The notes under the pieces: generated by a model
What the model saw: only the letters and a program-made list of their open reading frames with translations
What the model was told of the DNA's origin: nothing
Databases searched by the model: none
Program-made: the position numbers and the translations under genes
NCBI GenBank assembly: GCA_933228675.1
Contig: OW121743.1
Location: 66,968,696 to 67,032,695 of the forward strand
From: Stomorhina lunata
Taxonomy: Eukaryota; Arthropoda; Insecta; Diptera; Rhiniidae
DNA length: 64,000 bases
Direction of reading: 5' to 3'
Shown here: positions 45,366-58,509 of the stretch, one piece after another
How the letters are laid out: the number at the start of each line of letters is the position of its first letter
Numbering within the stretch: position 1 is the first letter of the stretch

Positions 45366-46794
45366 GGGTAAATCGAAGAGCCATTTGCCCATTGTCGATA
45401 TAAGTATACCAAAAAAATTCAAATTTTCATTTTAGCCTTAAACTAGAAACAATTCAATATCATCAATTTTTTAATACCGACTTTAAAGCCAATTGGCAGT
45501 TACTTCAGGAACAAAATGGAAATTAAAAAAAAAACTTTTAATTTCTATTTGATCGTGTCTATCATAATTTATTACATTTTATTGAATATTTTATGGCATT
45601 TTTTTCGAATTTACTGACTTAATAATATTCCCTCACATTTTTTTAATTTATTACAAAAAATTGCTCAATGTTATTTGATTTTACGATTTCAAGAATTGAC
45701 AATACGTTTTATGCGTCCTCTGTCCTTAACATTCGGGGAGGAATGTAAAATTAACCGGGTACTACGTGAGTATTTAAAAAAAGTGAAACTGGCAGTATTT
45801 TCTAACACCCAGTCCGTTAATATAATAGAAATTACAAAAATAATAAATAAATGATGATGCATTTTTTTGATTACTAGTTTATTTGATTTGTTTAGGCTTT
45901 TAGGAAAAAATTTGTTTTTTTATTAAGGGTACTCAAGTGAGTACTTTAGAGACTTGCAAAAGAGCAAATTTGCAAAGAATGCAAAATTGTGGAAATGAAA
46001 ATGACTCAAAAGTTATAGTTTTCGAATATCAATCGTGTTCGAAGTTTAAGTAATTTCCTTTTTTACGCTTTAAATATTGTTGCTGTGAATACCCTTATTG
46101 TTTATATCCAGCAAATAACTGGAGATCAATCGCAAATGTTTGTAATTTCAATTTTTATATGATATGACATGAATGTATGAGCATTGCTCATGCATTTCTG
46201 ATATGTCTACACAAAAATATGTTTATTCACTTGATTTATGCAATCGCAATCTCAATTATAATTGATTTTCATTTATTTTTCTTAATATTTTTTTATTTTC
46301 AAATAATTTCAATTTCTGCGTGTTTTGTAAACTTAAGATTTAAACATTTAATCTGGAGTTAAGTTTCAAGTTTCAAATTCAGTTGCTGGCAATTTTTGGG
46401 GTTTGGTCGTGTCAATTATGAAAACAATTTTGTTATAATTCGAGATAATACCAATATAATGAACATGTCAGTATGTCTGACCGCTTAACAATAATCGAGA
46501 TGAAGTGTTAATTGTTTAAATGAGAGAAAAACTGTTTTGCTGAAAAATATTATTAAACTAATTCGAAAATATGTTAATTAAGTGAATGAAAAAAATATAG
46601 TATTACTTACTACTCGTATGTACTTTAGTTAATACGATTTAAATCAATTTAAATAATCAAATATTTAGGTCAATGATTTTTTTGAAAAATACAATTTTTA
46701 GTAGCTCTATTTGTAAGCACTATTTATTAGACTATTTTCTAAAAACAGGTAATGTGGTATATCTATTTATTTTAAGTTTTTTCCGAATAAAATA
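45366..46794. other. Array-free spacer, no gene recognised
   Basis: CGGGGAGGAA followed by TGTAAAATTAACC at about 45735-45757 resembles a polypurine tract joined to an LTR start, but no LTR end or coding region supports it. The open frames at 46177 and 46673 are AT-rich and unrecognised. Confidence 0.4.
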
Positions 46795-48315
46795 TAAAAT
46801 TTTTTGTTATAAAAAAATTTTCTATAGAAAATTTTTTGTTATAAAAAATTTTTCTTTAGAAAATTTTTTGTTATAAAAAAATTTTCTATAGAAAATTTTT
46901 TGTTATAAAAAAATTTTCTATAGAAAATTTTTTTTCTATAGAAAATTTTTTTATATCAAAAAATTTTCTATAGAAAATTTTTTTATATCAAAAAATTTTC
47001 TATAGAAAATTTTTTTATATCAAAAAATTTTCTATAGAAAATTTTTTGATATAAAAAAATTTTCTATAGAAAGTTTTTTTATAAAATTTTTCTTTAGAAA
47101 ATTTTTTATTATAAAAAATTTTTCTTTAGAAAATTTTTTATTATAAAAATTTTTTCTTTAAAAAATTTTTTATTATAAAAAATTTTCCTTTAGAAAATTT
47201 TTTATTATAAAAAATTTTTTTTTAGAAATTTTTTGTTATAAAAAATTTTTCTTTAGAAAATTTTTTGTTATAAAAAATTTTTCTTTAGAAAATTTTTTGT
47301 TATAAAAAATTTTTCTTTAAAAAATTTTTTGTTATAAAAATTTTGTTTTTAGAAAATTTTTTGTTATAAAAAATTTTTCTTTAGAAAATTTTTTCTTATA
47401 AAAAATGTTTCTTTAGAAAATTTTTTGTTATAAAAAATTTTTCTTTAGAAAATTTTTTGTTATAAAAAATTTTTCTTTAGAAAATTTTTTGTTATAAAAA
47501 ATTTTCCTTTAGAAAATTTTTTGTTATAAAAAATTTTTCGTTAGAAAATTTTTTGTTATAAAAAATTTTTGTTTAGAAATTTTTTTGTTGTAAAAATTTT
47601 TTCTTTAGAAAATTTTTTATTATAAAAAAATATTGTTTTGAAAATTTTTTTGTCTTAACAATATTTTGTAATAAAAAATTTTTCTTTAAAAAATTTTTTG
47701 TTATAAAAGATTTTTCCATAGAATTTTTATAAAAAAATGTTTCCATAAAAAATTTTTTGTTATAGATCATAAAAAATTGTTCATTATAGAAAAATTTTTC
47801 TGTAGAAAATATTTTGTTATAAATTTTCTAAAAAAAATTTTTTGTTATATAAACATTTTTCTATACGAAATATTTTGTTATAAATTTTCTGTAGAAAATT
47901 TTATGTTATAAAATTTCTATAGATAATTTTTTGTTATAAATTTTCGACAGGAATTATTTTGTTATTCTATAGAAAATTTGTTATTAAAAATTTTCTGAAG
48001 AAAATTATTTGTTATAGAAATTTTTCTTATCAAATTTTTTTCTATAGAAAAATTCTGCGTTATAATATTGTTTTTAGCTTTTTGTCTCGTTTTTACAAAA
48101 AATTTTTTGTCACAAAATTTTTTCTGTTATAAAAATTTTTCTAAAGAAAATGTGTTGTTATAACAATTTTTCTATTAAAAATTTTTTGTTATAAAAACTT
48201 TTCAATATAAAATTTTTTGTTATAAAAATTATTCTATAGAAAATTTTTGGTTATTCAAATTTTTCAATGAAAAATTTTTTGTTATACAATTTTTTCTATT
48301 GAAAATTTTCTTTTT
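46795..48315. repeat. F2-like tandem array, 31-32-bp unit, 1.5 kb
   Basis: Units of GAAAATTTTTTGTTATAAAA plus AATTTTTCTTTA or AATTTTCTATA. Regular to about 47620, then degenerate with units such as TTATAAATTTTCT. At 46930-47060 the TATAAAA segment is replaced by TATATCAAAA, resembling the E2 unit. Confidence 0.92.
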
Positions 48316-49800
48316 TAATTATTAGTAAAATCATAATTTATTCATAGTTTTAATGTCATGTGATAAAAATTTTAGGTTTTAGCAATCCTTGATTTTTTAT
48401 AATTTTTAAAAACTAGAAACTTGAAAAATACGGTACAAATAGCTCCGAATCTGTTAGAGATATTCAAAAATTGTCTTAAAATGACTTAAAGATAATTTTG
48501 TTTGCTCTTAGATGGTTTTCAACAAAATCGAACTTACCGTTACAAAAATATGATAAAATCGGTGAACCTGCCTTTTCCAAAATATCAAGTTTTGTACAAA
48601 ACAAATGTTTAATGTCAACCTGTTGAAAAAAATTTCCATCGTTTTTATAATCATGGTCTTTGGATTATAAAAACGATGGAAATTTTTAAAAATAATAAAA
48701 ATATTTTAATGATAAAACGCAAAGCAAAACGTAAAATTTTGTTTGCAAGTGTAGTTTATTGAATTGCTTCTTAAAAGATATAATGATTAATGCAATTCCT
48801 TTCGGAAAAAACGAAATTACTTTTTGAACAACCTTATAAATTTTGACTCTACAAATACTTTAAGTCTTATCTGCAAATATAAAAAGGTTTTAAATCACTA
48901 AAATTATTCTAATAAAATAACAATATTTATCTGTTATTTATACAGCTTTTTTATAACATTTAATTTTGTTTTATTACTTAATTGCACAAACACACCCAAG
49001 AGAAGAGGCATGCCACATGCCTTTTTATTTTATTTCATTTAATTTATTTATATTTTCTATTACTTCTGTGTGCATTTGTTAATCAACACCTTGTGCTTTG
49101 TCCAGAAAATAAAATTTTGTTAATTTTTGTTTAACAAAAACTTTTTTTTTATCTAATAAATAAAAATATTTTGAAAACCCAAAAACTAGTTATGATAAAA
49201 ATAAGGACGGACAGTTAAACATTCCGACAGACATAAAAACAAACATTTAAACAGACAGACTGAGAATTGTTAAGGCGTGCTAACAGCTACAAGTTTAACT
49301 TAGACCTAACCACTATATTAATGTCATTTTTGGAGGTGCACTCACACCAATCAGTTCAGTTGAGTATCTAGATACATATTTTCTATGTTTAAATAATTCA
49401 TTTTCAAAAATCGAAGTTTTTCTTTTAAACCAACTAAAATTTGTACTAAAATTATTCCAAATCAAAAACATTTAATTCTCATCACGTTTTTCTATTTCAT
49501 AGTCATTCGTTTGTGTTTTTGGTTTATTTTCGCCTCTATTGGCTAGAAAACAAAAAGAGTAAAGTCGATTTGTACTTTGTCCGTTAATGGATTAATTTCG
49601 TAAGTGTTTATTTAAGCGTTAGAGTGTAAAAATTGAGTGAATTTGTATTACATGAACACGATTGTAGTTAACACAAAGGTGAGCATGCGCACGTTGACTT
49701 TAGGAGTTTAATTAGGAAACCATATTATTAACCGATTGCAATTAAAACAAAGTAAGATATAAGACTATGAAGATACATATAAGACTACATTTCATTTTTT
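48316..49800. other. Array-free spacer with a perfect hairpin and a donor-like site
   Basis: No open gene. It holds the hairpin at 48628-48687 and a strong 5' splice-site match, AAAG followed by GTGAGC, at 49675-49684 on the plus strand. Upstream TCAGTTCAGTT near 49357 resembles a fly initiator, so a short untranslated first exon is conceivable but unsupported. Confidence 0.35.
48628..48687. repeat. Perfect 25-bp inverted repeat with a 10-nt loop
   Basis: AAAAATTTCCATCGTTTTTA plus TAATC at 48628-48652 is exactly reverse-complemented at 48663-48687. Symmetry stops abruptly on both sides, so it is not part of a longer arm. Transcribed, it would form a 25-bp hairpin; a cruciform is also possible. 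Confidence 0.9.
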
Positions 49801-52800
49801 TCCCGAAAATTTCCTATTTTTATAGGAAAATTTTTCAAAAATTTTCTATTTTTATAGGAAATTTTTCAAAAATTTCCTATTTTTATAGGAAATTTTTCAA
49901 AAATTTCCTATTTTTATAGGAAATTTTTCAAAAATTTCCTATTTTTATAGGAAATTTTTCAAAAATTTCCTATTTTTATAGGAAATTTTTCAAAAATTTC
50001 CTATTTTTATAGGAAATTTTTCAAAAATTTCCTATTTTTATAGGAAATTTTTCAAAAATTTCCTATTTTTATAGGAAATTTTTCAAAAATTTCCTATTTT
50101 TATAGGAAATTTTTCAAAAATTTCCTATTTTTATAGGAAATTTTTCAAAAATTTCCTATTTTTATAGGAAATTTTTCAAAAATTTCCTATTTTTATAGGA
50201 AATTTTTCAAAAATTTCCTATTTTTATAGGAAATTTTTCAAAAATTTCCTATTTTTATAGGAAATTTTTCAAAAATTTCCTATTTTTATAGGAAAATTTT
50301 CAAAAATTTCCTATTTTTATAGGAAATTTTTCAAAAATTTCCTATTTTTATAGGAAATTTTTCAAAAATTTCCTATTTTTATAGGAAATTTTTCAAAAAT
50401 TTCCTATTTTTATAGGAAATTTTTCAAAAATTTCCTATTTTTATAGGAAATTTTTCAAAAATTTCCTATTTTTATAGGAAATTTTTCAAAAATTTCCTAT
50501 TTTTATAGGAAATTTTTCAAAAATTTCCTATTTTTATAGGAAATTTTTCAAAAATTTCCTATTTTTATAGGAAATTTTTCAAAAATTTCCTATTTTTATA
50601 GGAAATTTTTCAAAAATTTCCTATTTTTATAGGAAATTTTTCAAAAATTTCCTATTTTTATAGGAAATTTTTCAAAAATTTCCTATTTTTATAGGAAATT
50701 TTTCAAAAATTTCCTATTTTTATAGGAAATTTTTCAAAAATTTCCTATTTTTATAGGAAATTTTTCAAAAATTTCCTATTTTTATAGGAAATTTTTCAAA
50801 AATTTCCTATTTTTATAGGAAATTTTTCAAAAATTTCCTATTTTTATAGGAAATTTTTCAAAAATTTCCTATTTTTATAGGAAATTTTTCAAAAATTTCC
50901 TATTTTTATAGGAAATTTTTCAAAAATTTCCTATTTTTATAGGAAATTTTTCAAAAATTTCCTACTTTTATAGGAAATTTTTCAAAAATTTCCTATTTTT
51001 ATAGGAAATTTTTCAAAAATTTCCTATTTTTATAGGAAATTTTTCAAAAATTTCTTATTTTTATAGGAAATTTTTCAAAAACTTCCTATTTTTATAGGAA
51101 ATTTTTCAAAAATTTCCTATTTTTATAGGAAATTTTTCAAAAATTTCCTATTTTTATAGGAAATTTTTCAAAAATTTCCTATTTTTATAGGAAATTTTTC
51201 AAAAATTTCCTATTTTTATAGGAAATTTTTCAAAAATTTTCTATTTTGATAGGAAATTTTTCAAAAATTTCCTATTTTTATAGGAAATTTTTCAAAAATT
51301 TCCTATTTTTATAGGAAATTTTTCAAAAATTTCCTATTTTTATAGGAAATTTTTCAAAAATTTCCTATTTTTATAGGAAATTTTTCAAAAATTTCCTATT
51401 TTTATAGGAAATTTTTCAAAAATTTCCTATTTTTATAGGAAATTTTTCAAAAATTTCCTATTTATTTTTCAAAAATTTTTTTAGGAAATTTTTCAAAAAT
51501 TTCCAATTTTTATAAGAAATTTTTCAAAAATTTCCTATTTTTATAGGAAATTTTTCAAAAATTTCCTATTTTTATAGGAAATTTTTAAAAAATTTCCTAT
51601 TTTTATAGGAAATTTTTAAAAAATTTCCTATTTTTATAGGAAATTTTTCAAAAATTTCCTATTTTTATAGGAAATTTTTCAAAAATTTCCTATTTTTATA
51701 GGAAATTTTTCAAAAATTTCCTATTTTTATAGGAAATTTTTCAAAAATTTCCTATTTTTATAGGAAATTTTTCAAAAATTTCCTATTTTTATAGGAAATT
51801 TTTCAAAAATTTCCTATTTTTATAGGAAATTTTTCAAAAATTTCCTATTTTTATAGGAAATTTTTCAAAAATTTCCTATTTTTATAGGAAATTTTTCAAA
51901 AATTTCCTATTTTTATAGGAAATTTTTCAAAAATTTCCTATTTTTATAGGAAATTTTTCAAAAATTTCCTATTTTTATAGGAAATTTTTCAAAAATTTCC
52001 TATTTTTATAGGAAATTTTTCAAAAATTTCCTATTTTTATAGGAAATTTTTCAAAAATTTCCTATTTTTATAGGAAATTTTTCAAAAATTTCCTATTTTT
52101 ATAGGAAATTTTTCAAAAATTTCCTATTTTTATAGGAAATTTTTCAAAAATTTCCTATTTTTATAGGAAATTTTTCAAAAATTTCCTATTTTTATAGGAA
52201 ATTTTTCAAAAATTTCCTATTTTTATAGGAAATTTTTCAAAAATTTCCTATTTTTATAGGAAATTTTTCAAAAATTTACCATTTTTAAAGGAAATTTTTC
52301 AATAATTTCCTATTTTTATAGGAAATTTTTGAAAAATTTTTTTAGGAAATTTTTCAAAAATTTTTTTAGGAAATTTTTCAAAAATTTCCTATTTTTATAG
52401 GAAATTTTTCAAAAATTTCCCATTTTTATAGGAAATTTTTCAAAAATTTCCCATTTTTATAGGAAATTTTTCAAAAATTTCCTATTTTTATAGGAAATTT
52501 TTCAAAAATTTCCTATTTTTATAGGAAATTTTTCAAAAATTTCCTATTTTTATAGGAAATTTTTCAAAAATTTCCTATTTTTATGGGAAATTTTTCAAAA
52601 ATTTCCTATTTTTATAGGAAATTTTTCAAAAATTTCCTATTTTTATAGGAAATTTTTCAAAAATTTCCTATTTTTATAGGAAATTTTTCAAAATTTTCCT
52701 ATTTTTATAGGAAATTTTTCAAAAATTTCCTATTTTTATAGGAAATTTTTCAAAAATTTCCTATTTTTATAGGAAATTTTTCAAAAATTTCCTATTTTTA

Positions 52801-55345
52801 TAGGAAATTTTTCAAAAATTTCCTATTTTTATAGGAAATTTTTCAAAAATTTCCTATTTTTATAGGAAATTTTTCAAAAATTTCCTATTTTTATAGGAAA
52901 TTTTTCAAAAATTTCCTATTTTTATAGGAAATTTTTCAAAAATTTCCTATTTTTATAGGAAATTTTTCAAAAATTTCCTATTTTTATAGGAAATTTTTCA
53001 AAAATTTCCTATTTTTATAGGAAATTTTTCAAAAATTTCCTATTTTTATAGGAAATTTTTCAAAAATTTCCTATTTTTATAGGAAATTTTTCAAAAATTT
53101 CCTATTTTTATAGGAAAATTTTTCAAAAATTTCCTATTTTTATAGGAAATTTTTCAAAAATTTCCTATTTTTATAGGAAATTTTTCAAAAATTTCCTATT
53201 TTTATAGGAAATTTTTCAAAAATTTCCTATTTTTATAGGAAATTTTTCAAAAATTTCCTATTTTTATAGGAAATTTTTCAAAAATTTCCTATTTTTATAG
53301 GAAATTTTTCAAAAATTTCCTATTTTTATAGGAAATTTTTCAAAAATTTCCTATTTTTATAGGAAATTTTTCAAAAATTTCCTATTTTTATAGGAAATTT
53401 TTCAAAAATTTCCTATTTTTATAGGTAATTTTTCAAAAATTTCCTATTTTTATAGGAAATTTTTCAAAAATTTCCTATTTTTATAGGAAAATTTTCAAAA
53501 ATTTCCTATTTTTATAGGAAATTTTTCAAAAATTTCCTATTTTTATAGGAAATTTTTCAAAAATTTCCTATTTTTATAGGAAATTTTTCAAAAATTTCCT
53601 ATTTTTATAGGAAATTTTTCAAAAATTTCCTATTTTTATAGGAAATTTTTCAAAAATTTCCTATTTTTATAGGAAATTTTTCAAAAATTTCCTATTTTTA
53701 TAGGAAATTTTTCAAAAATTTCCTATTTTTATAGGAAATTTTTCAAAAATTTCCTATTTTTATAGGAAATTTTTCAAAAATTTCCTATTTTTATAGGAAA
53801 TTTTTCAAAAATTTCCTATTTTTATAGGAAATTTTTCAAAAATTTCCTATTTTTATAGGAAATTTTTCAAAAATTTCCTATTTTTATAGGAAATTTTTCA
53901 AAAATTTCCTATTTTTATAGGAAATTTTTCAAAAATTTCCTATTTTTATAGGAAATTTTTCAAAAATTTCCTATTTTTATAGGAAATTTTTCAAAAATTT
54001 CCTATTTTTATAGGAAATTTTTCAAAAATTTCCTATTTTTATAGGAAATTTTTCAAAAATTTCCTATTTTTATAGGAAATTTTTCAAAAATTTCCTATTT
54101 TTATAGGAAATTTTTCAAAAATTTCCTATTTTTATAGGAAATTTTTCAAAAATTTCCTATTTTTATAGGAAATTTTTCAAAAATTTCCTATTTTTATAGG
54201 AAATTTTTCAAAAATTTCCTATTTTTATAGGAAATTTTTCAAAAATTTCCTATTTTTATAGGAAATTTTTCAAAAATTTCCTATTTTTATAGGAAATTTT
54301 TCAAAAATTTCCTATTTTTATAGGAAATTTTTCAAAAATTTCCTATTTTTATAGGAAATTTTTCAAAAATTTCCTATTTTTATAGGAAATTTTTCAAAAA
54401 TTTCCTATTTTTATAGGAAATTTTTCAAAAATTTCCTATTTTTATAGGAAATTTTTCAAAAATTTCCTATTTTTATAGGAAATTTTTCAAAAATTTCCTA
54501 TTTTTATAGGAAATTTTTCAAAAATTTCCTATTTTTATAGGAAATTTTTCAAAAATTTCCTATTTTTATAGGAAATTTTTCAAAAATTTCCTATTTTTAT
54601 AGGAAATTTTTCAAAAATTTCCTATTTTTATAGGAAATTTTTCAAAAATTTCCTATTTTTATAGGAAATTTTTCAAAAATTTCCTATTTTTATAGGAAAT
54701 TTTTCAAAAATTTCCTATTTTTATAGGAAATTTTTCAAAAATTTCCTATTTTTATAGGAAATTTTTCAAAAATTTCCTATTTTTATAGGAAATTTTTCAA
54801 AAATTTCCTATTTTTATAGGAAATTTTTCAAAAATTTCCTATTTTTATAGGAAATTTTTCAAAAATTTCCTATTTTTATAGGAAATTTTTCAAAAATTTC
54901 CTATTTTTATAGGAAATTTTTCAAAAATTTCCTATTTTTATAGGAAATTTTTCAAAAATTTCCTATTTTTATAGGAAATTTTTCAAAAATTTCCTATTTT
55001 TATAGGAAATTTTTCAAAAATTTCCTATTTTTATAGGAAATTTTTCAAAAATTTCCTATTTTTATAGGAAATTTTTCAAAAATTTCCTATTTTTATAGGA
55101 AATTTTTCAAAAATTTCCTATTTTTATAGGAAATTTTTCAAAAATTTCCTATTTTTATAGGAAATTTTTCAAAAATTTCCTATTTTTATAGGAAATTTTT
55201 CAAAAATTTCTTATTTTTATAGGAAATTTTTCAAAAATTTCCTATTTTTATAGGAAATTTTTCAAAAATTTCCTATTTTTATAGGAAATTTTTCAAAAAT
55301 TTCCTATTTTTATAGGAAATTTTTCAAAAAAATATAGGAAATTTT
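49801..55345 (+). repeat. F1 satellite, 31-bp unit, about 178 copies, each a perfect palindrome
   Basis: Each unit is a 13-bp arm ATAGGAAATTTTT, a central C, the exact reverse-complement arm, and TTTT. Over 5.5 kb the units are almost identical, with isolated changes (for example near 50951, 51053, 51081, 51248, 52277, 53425) and two disturbed zones, 51461-51485 and 52328-52375, where arms are lost. The direction is set only by the central C and the TTTT spacer. Because 31 is not a multiple of 3 and the unit contains TAG, no long frame is possible. Confidence 0.98.
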
Positions 55346-56369
55346 TTAAAAATGTCACTTTTTATAAGAAATTTTTTTGATTATTGAACATTTTCAAATT
55401 TTTTTAAATTTAACTTGAAAATTTTCCAAAATTTGTCTACTTATTTGACTACTTGTTATTTGCTTGGACATTATAATTCGTATTTGGTTTGTCCCGCAAA
55501 TTAGATATAGTGATGGCCATGTTGGAATACCCTTTACTTAATTGATATAACTATTATTGAAAGTTCTGCTATAAACATATTTTTAAAAATTTATTTATTA
55601 AGTATTAATTACACTGCTAAAGTGCCTTACATTTTTTTGCAAATTAATTTGTTTAAACAAATCAATAAATCTCTAAGTAAACATTGAAAAAAATAACAAA
55701 CCACAATTTTAAATTACAATTAACACAGTTTTTTTTTTCAAAAAAACCACACACAACTAATTCAAAGTCTCTAAATATTTACAATTCAATTTGAAATTTA
55801 CAACCCTTAACAAAAGCCACAAAATTACAATTGCAATTATTGTGCAACTGAGCAAAAACTGAATTAAATCAATTTCAATAAAACCAATAAATCATTGCAA
55901 AGTATTTATTCAAGTCAAAATATAAGTTCGAGTACTCGAGAACTGGGTAACATCAACATCGGCAATGATGATCATTAACACTTTCATTATCTACTTCATT
56001 AATAACACATACAATGATTTTTCTTTGATAATTACAACACTCGTGCCAACAACTTGCAACACTTACAACATATGACTATTGATTGGTTAGTTTGGATGGT
56101 TGCATGTGCTTCGTATCGAACAAAATGCAACTTCGAATTAAGAGCATTTTGAGAGTAAGACTCTCAGTCAAAAATCATCTCATTAAATAAGAATCTACAG
56201 CAGAGATGGAAAATTGTTTTTTCATTTTGTACTACGTACTTTTTTAGATCATAAAGGTACTATTTGCATTTGGATATACAATGGACTAATAGTTTTTTTA
56301 TTAATTCATAATACTTTTCTATAAATGTGTTTCCATTTTTCAGTAAAATGCTAAAATGCTTCAAATATG
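55346..56369. other. Array-free spacer
   Basis: AT-rich non-coding DNA with CAACATCGGCAATGATGATC near 55950. No gene recognised. Confidence 0.4.
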
Positions 56370-57950
56370 GTCTAGGTTAGGTAAGGTTAAGCAGATGGCT
56401 GACAACAGAGTCCGCGTCACTTGGGTCCTAGAAAGTAGTCCCTTTGTATTATCTGCAGAGTAGAGAAAATAATATATTCCAAAAGTATCAAGGCTCCGTT
56501 ATAGCTAGTCAGATGCAAAAATGAATGAGCCTATCTTACGAATGTTAAAATTCGAAACCTTTAAAAAGCGTGTATAAACGGGTAGCCCAGATGACCTGGG
56601 GAGTGACGGAGGAGTTAAGTGACAGTTTCTTTCTCCTCGATGTTATGACAACTTCTACAGTCATTGCTTTGAAGATTAAGTATTATCGTAGTAGAAGTTG
56701 TAACTTTCATATAATTGTTATATCGCAGAAGTGGCAGTCCTTGATCGGAATCCTAAGATTTCCGAGTCGTTCCGGTGGGTTGAGTTGGTTGATTGGTCAA
56801 GTAAGTCTTAAGACTGAACAGTATGTTTCTTTGGACAGGTTGATATCCAATAAAAGCTAATATCTTTTTGACTGAGGAGAGCACCATGCTTTGCTGGAAT
56901 ATCCGCAGTAGTATAACCTGGTAGCTACATTGTTGTGGCCACGTACCCAAAAAAGTTAAATATTATAATGTTTGCCATCTTATTTAGGGATGACCGATAT
57001 TTCCGATATTGAGTGAACAGCGGCAAGACTGTCCGTACAAAAACGAATATCTCTGTAGTATATTCGGTGTATCTTTAGCCATTTGCTTGTCCTATAGATG
57101 TCTAAAATTTCAGTCCGTAGAATAATAAAGAGTTTTGGGAGCTTGAAATAGATTTTTGTCCCTAACAGTTGGGGGATTAGGATGATTTAGATTTATCTGT
57201 CTATATCTCCGGGGTCTTAACTCTAAAGATATCTACAGTTAAGGAGGGGTCTAAGAATGGGGTGGGAATGCAGTAGTCGATGTTTTATCCAAAATAGTGG
57301 AGTGACCTCTTAATAAAAGAGAACATTCTGCAGTAGTACTTAACCTAATGACTAAGTTAAGAGCTACGTCTTAAGCCATTAGCTCAGCCATAAGCGCAGC
57401 CATAAGCCTGTTTAGCATAGTATAGAGTGTTTTTGGAGCCGTAGTCGTAATGGCAAAAGTAATCCTTAGGGCAGAGGATCTTCAGGCCCTATACTCCACT
57501 GGGAGTCAAGGATAACAGAAGAAGAGCATAGGATCAGAAGATTTTAAAACAAGATCCTCGCTGAATAGCCTTACATAGACCAGGCCACTAGACAAGGGGA
57601 CCATACATGAGTATAGGTTTTGCAACTCTATGCTTTTTTATAAACCGGCGGAATTTGTACTGATAAGTATTGCTATTTCGGCATAAGAGTGAGCAAGGGA
57701 ATAAAAGTCATTGGCGTAATAGAGATCTTCAAGGCCTCCCGTTAAGGCAAAAGTGATGCCTCTTGTCGTGTTGGTTACATTAAGCCTAATAACATTAAGT
57801 ACTACGTTTACAACTAGAGGTGACATTAAGAACACATTCTGGGTTTTTACTATTAAGGTTTTTATTGGACTATACATAAATTTGGATACCACTTTGTTTA
57901 TCATTGGCAATTAGGTTATACCTTTCTAATTTCGACACTCGGTCTTATAC
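56370..57950 (-). pseudogene. Decayed non-LTR retrotransposon with reverse transcriptase and RNase H
   Basis: On the minus strand, 57910-57638 encodes a reverse-transcriptase palm fragment: SPLVVNVVLNV, then RGITFALTGGLEDLYYANDF. The YAND at residues 65-68 of this frame stands where functional enzymes have Y/FADD. Further on, 57163-56881 encodes an RNase H fragment: GTKIYFKLPK, LRTEILDIYRTSKWLKIHRI with the conserved Glu (57109-57111), RFCTDSLAAVHSISE with a catalytic Asp (57031-57033), a stop, then LFWVRGHNNVA. RNase H in this position occurs in the I/LOA/R1-type LINEs. AGGTTAGGTAAGGTTAAG at 56377-56394 probably marks the 3' end. The piece between RT and RNase H is shortened and stop-ridden. 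It is a fossil. Plus-strand frames here are shadows. Confidence 0.75.
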
Positions 57951-58087
57951 TTTTATTATCATTCCTACATTGAGCTTAGTAGTTGTCCATAGAAGGATGA
58001 TTATACAATTGTATATAGTGTAAAGCGAACTGGGTTACCTTCTTTAAAAAAGAGAAATGTGAAAGGCGGTGGAAGAGGAGTAATAGC

Positions 58088-58318
58088 TGTCATGTCTATT
58101 TATAGAACAGCTAAGCTGCGCCATCTATTGTTAGCTAGATACATTATTTTAGCTTTTTGTCATGTCTATTCTTAGAAAAGTGAAGTTCCACCATCTGTTG
58201 TTAGCTTGACACATTATTTTAGCTTTTTGTTATATTTATGCTATTTTGTAATGCCTATTCTTAAAGCAGTGATGTTGCGCCATCTATTATTAGCTTAACG
58301 CACATTTAAAGCTATTTT
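58088..58318. repeat. About 70-bp tandem repeat, three copies
   Basis: TGTCATGTCTATTCTTAGAA, then GCGCCATCTATTGTTAGCT, then ACATTATTTTAGCTTTT recur starting at 58088, 58158 and 58247; the last gap has about 19 extra bases. GCGCCATCT at 58118 and 58277 is the reverse complement of AGATGGCGC, the motif of the 132-bp repeat at 21.9 kb. The middle copy has a mutated core (TCCACCATCT). Confidence 0.75.
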
Positions 58319-58509
58319 TCCTAGAGGCAATTTTTCTTCCACATCGGCGGCGTGTTAATGCTTCATTACAGATTCACTCCCTGAGTCGATAAAACGTAAC
58401 TTTAAAGATAATTTAGATAAAATTTGTATGGAATCAGCCCCTTAGTTGACAATAACTTCCCTTTAAATGCCCAGGAATTCACAAAAACGTTTAAAAATCT
58501 AATGGTAAT

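Noticed and set aside
45735..45757. Polypurine tract and LTR start of a Gypsy-like element
   Set aside because: Only a 20-bp resemblance; no second LTR, primer-binding site or coding sequence was found.
56570..56860. 96-codon plus-strand gene
   Set aside because: It overlaps the 3' part of the minus-strand LINE fossil and shows no domain of its own.
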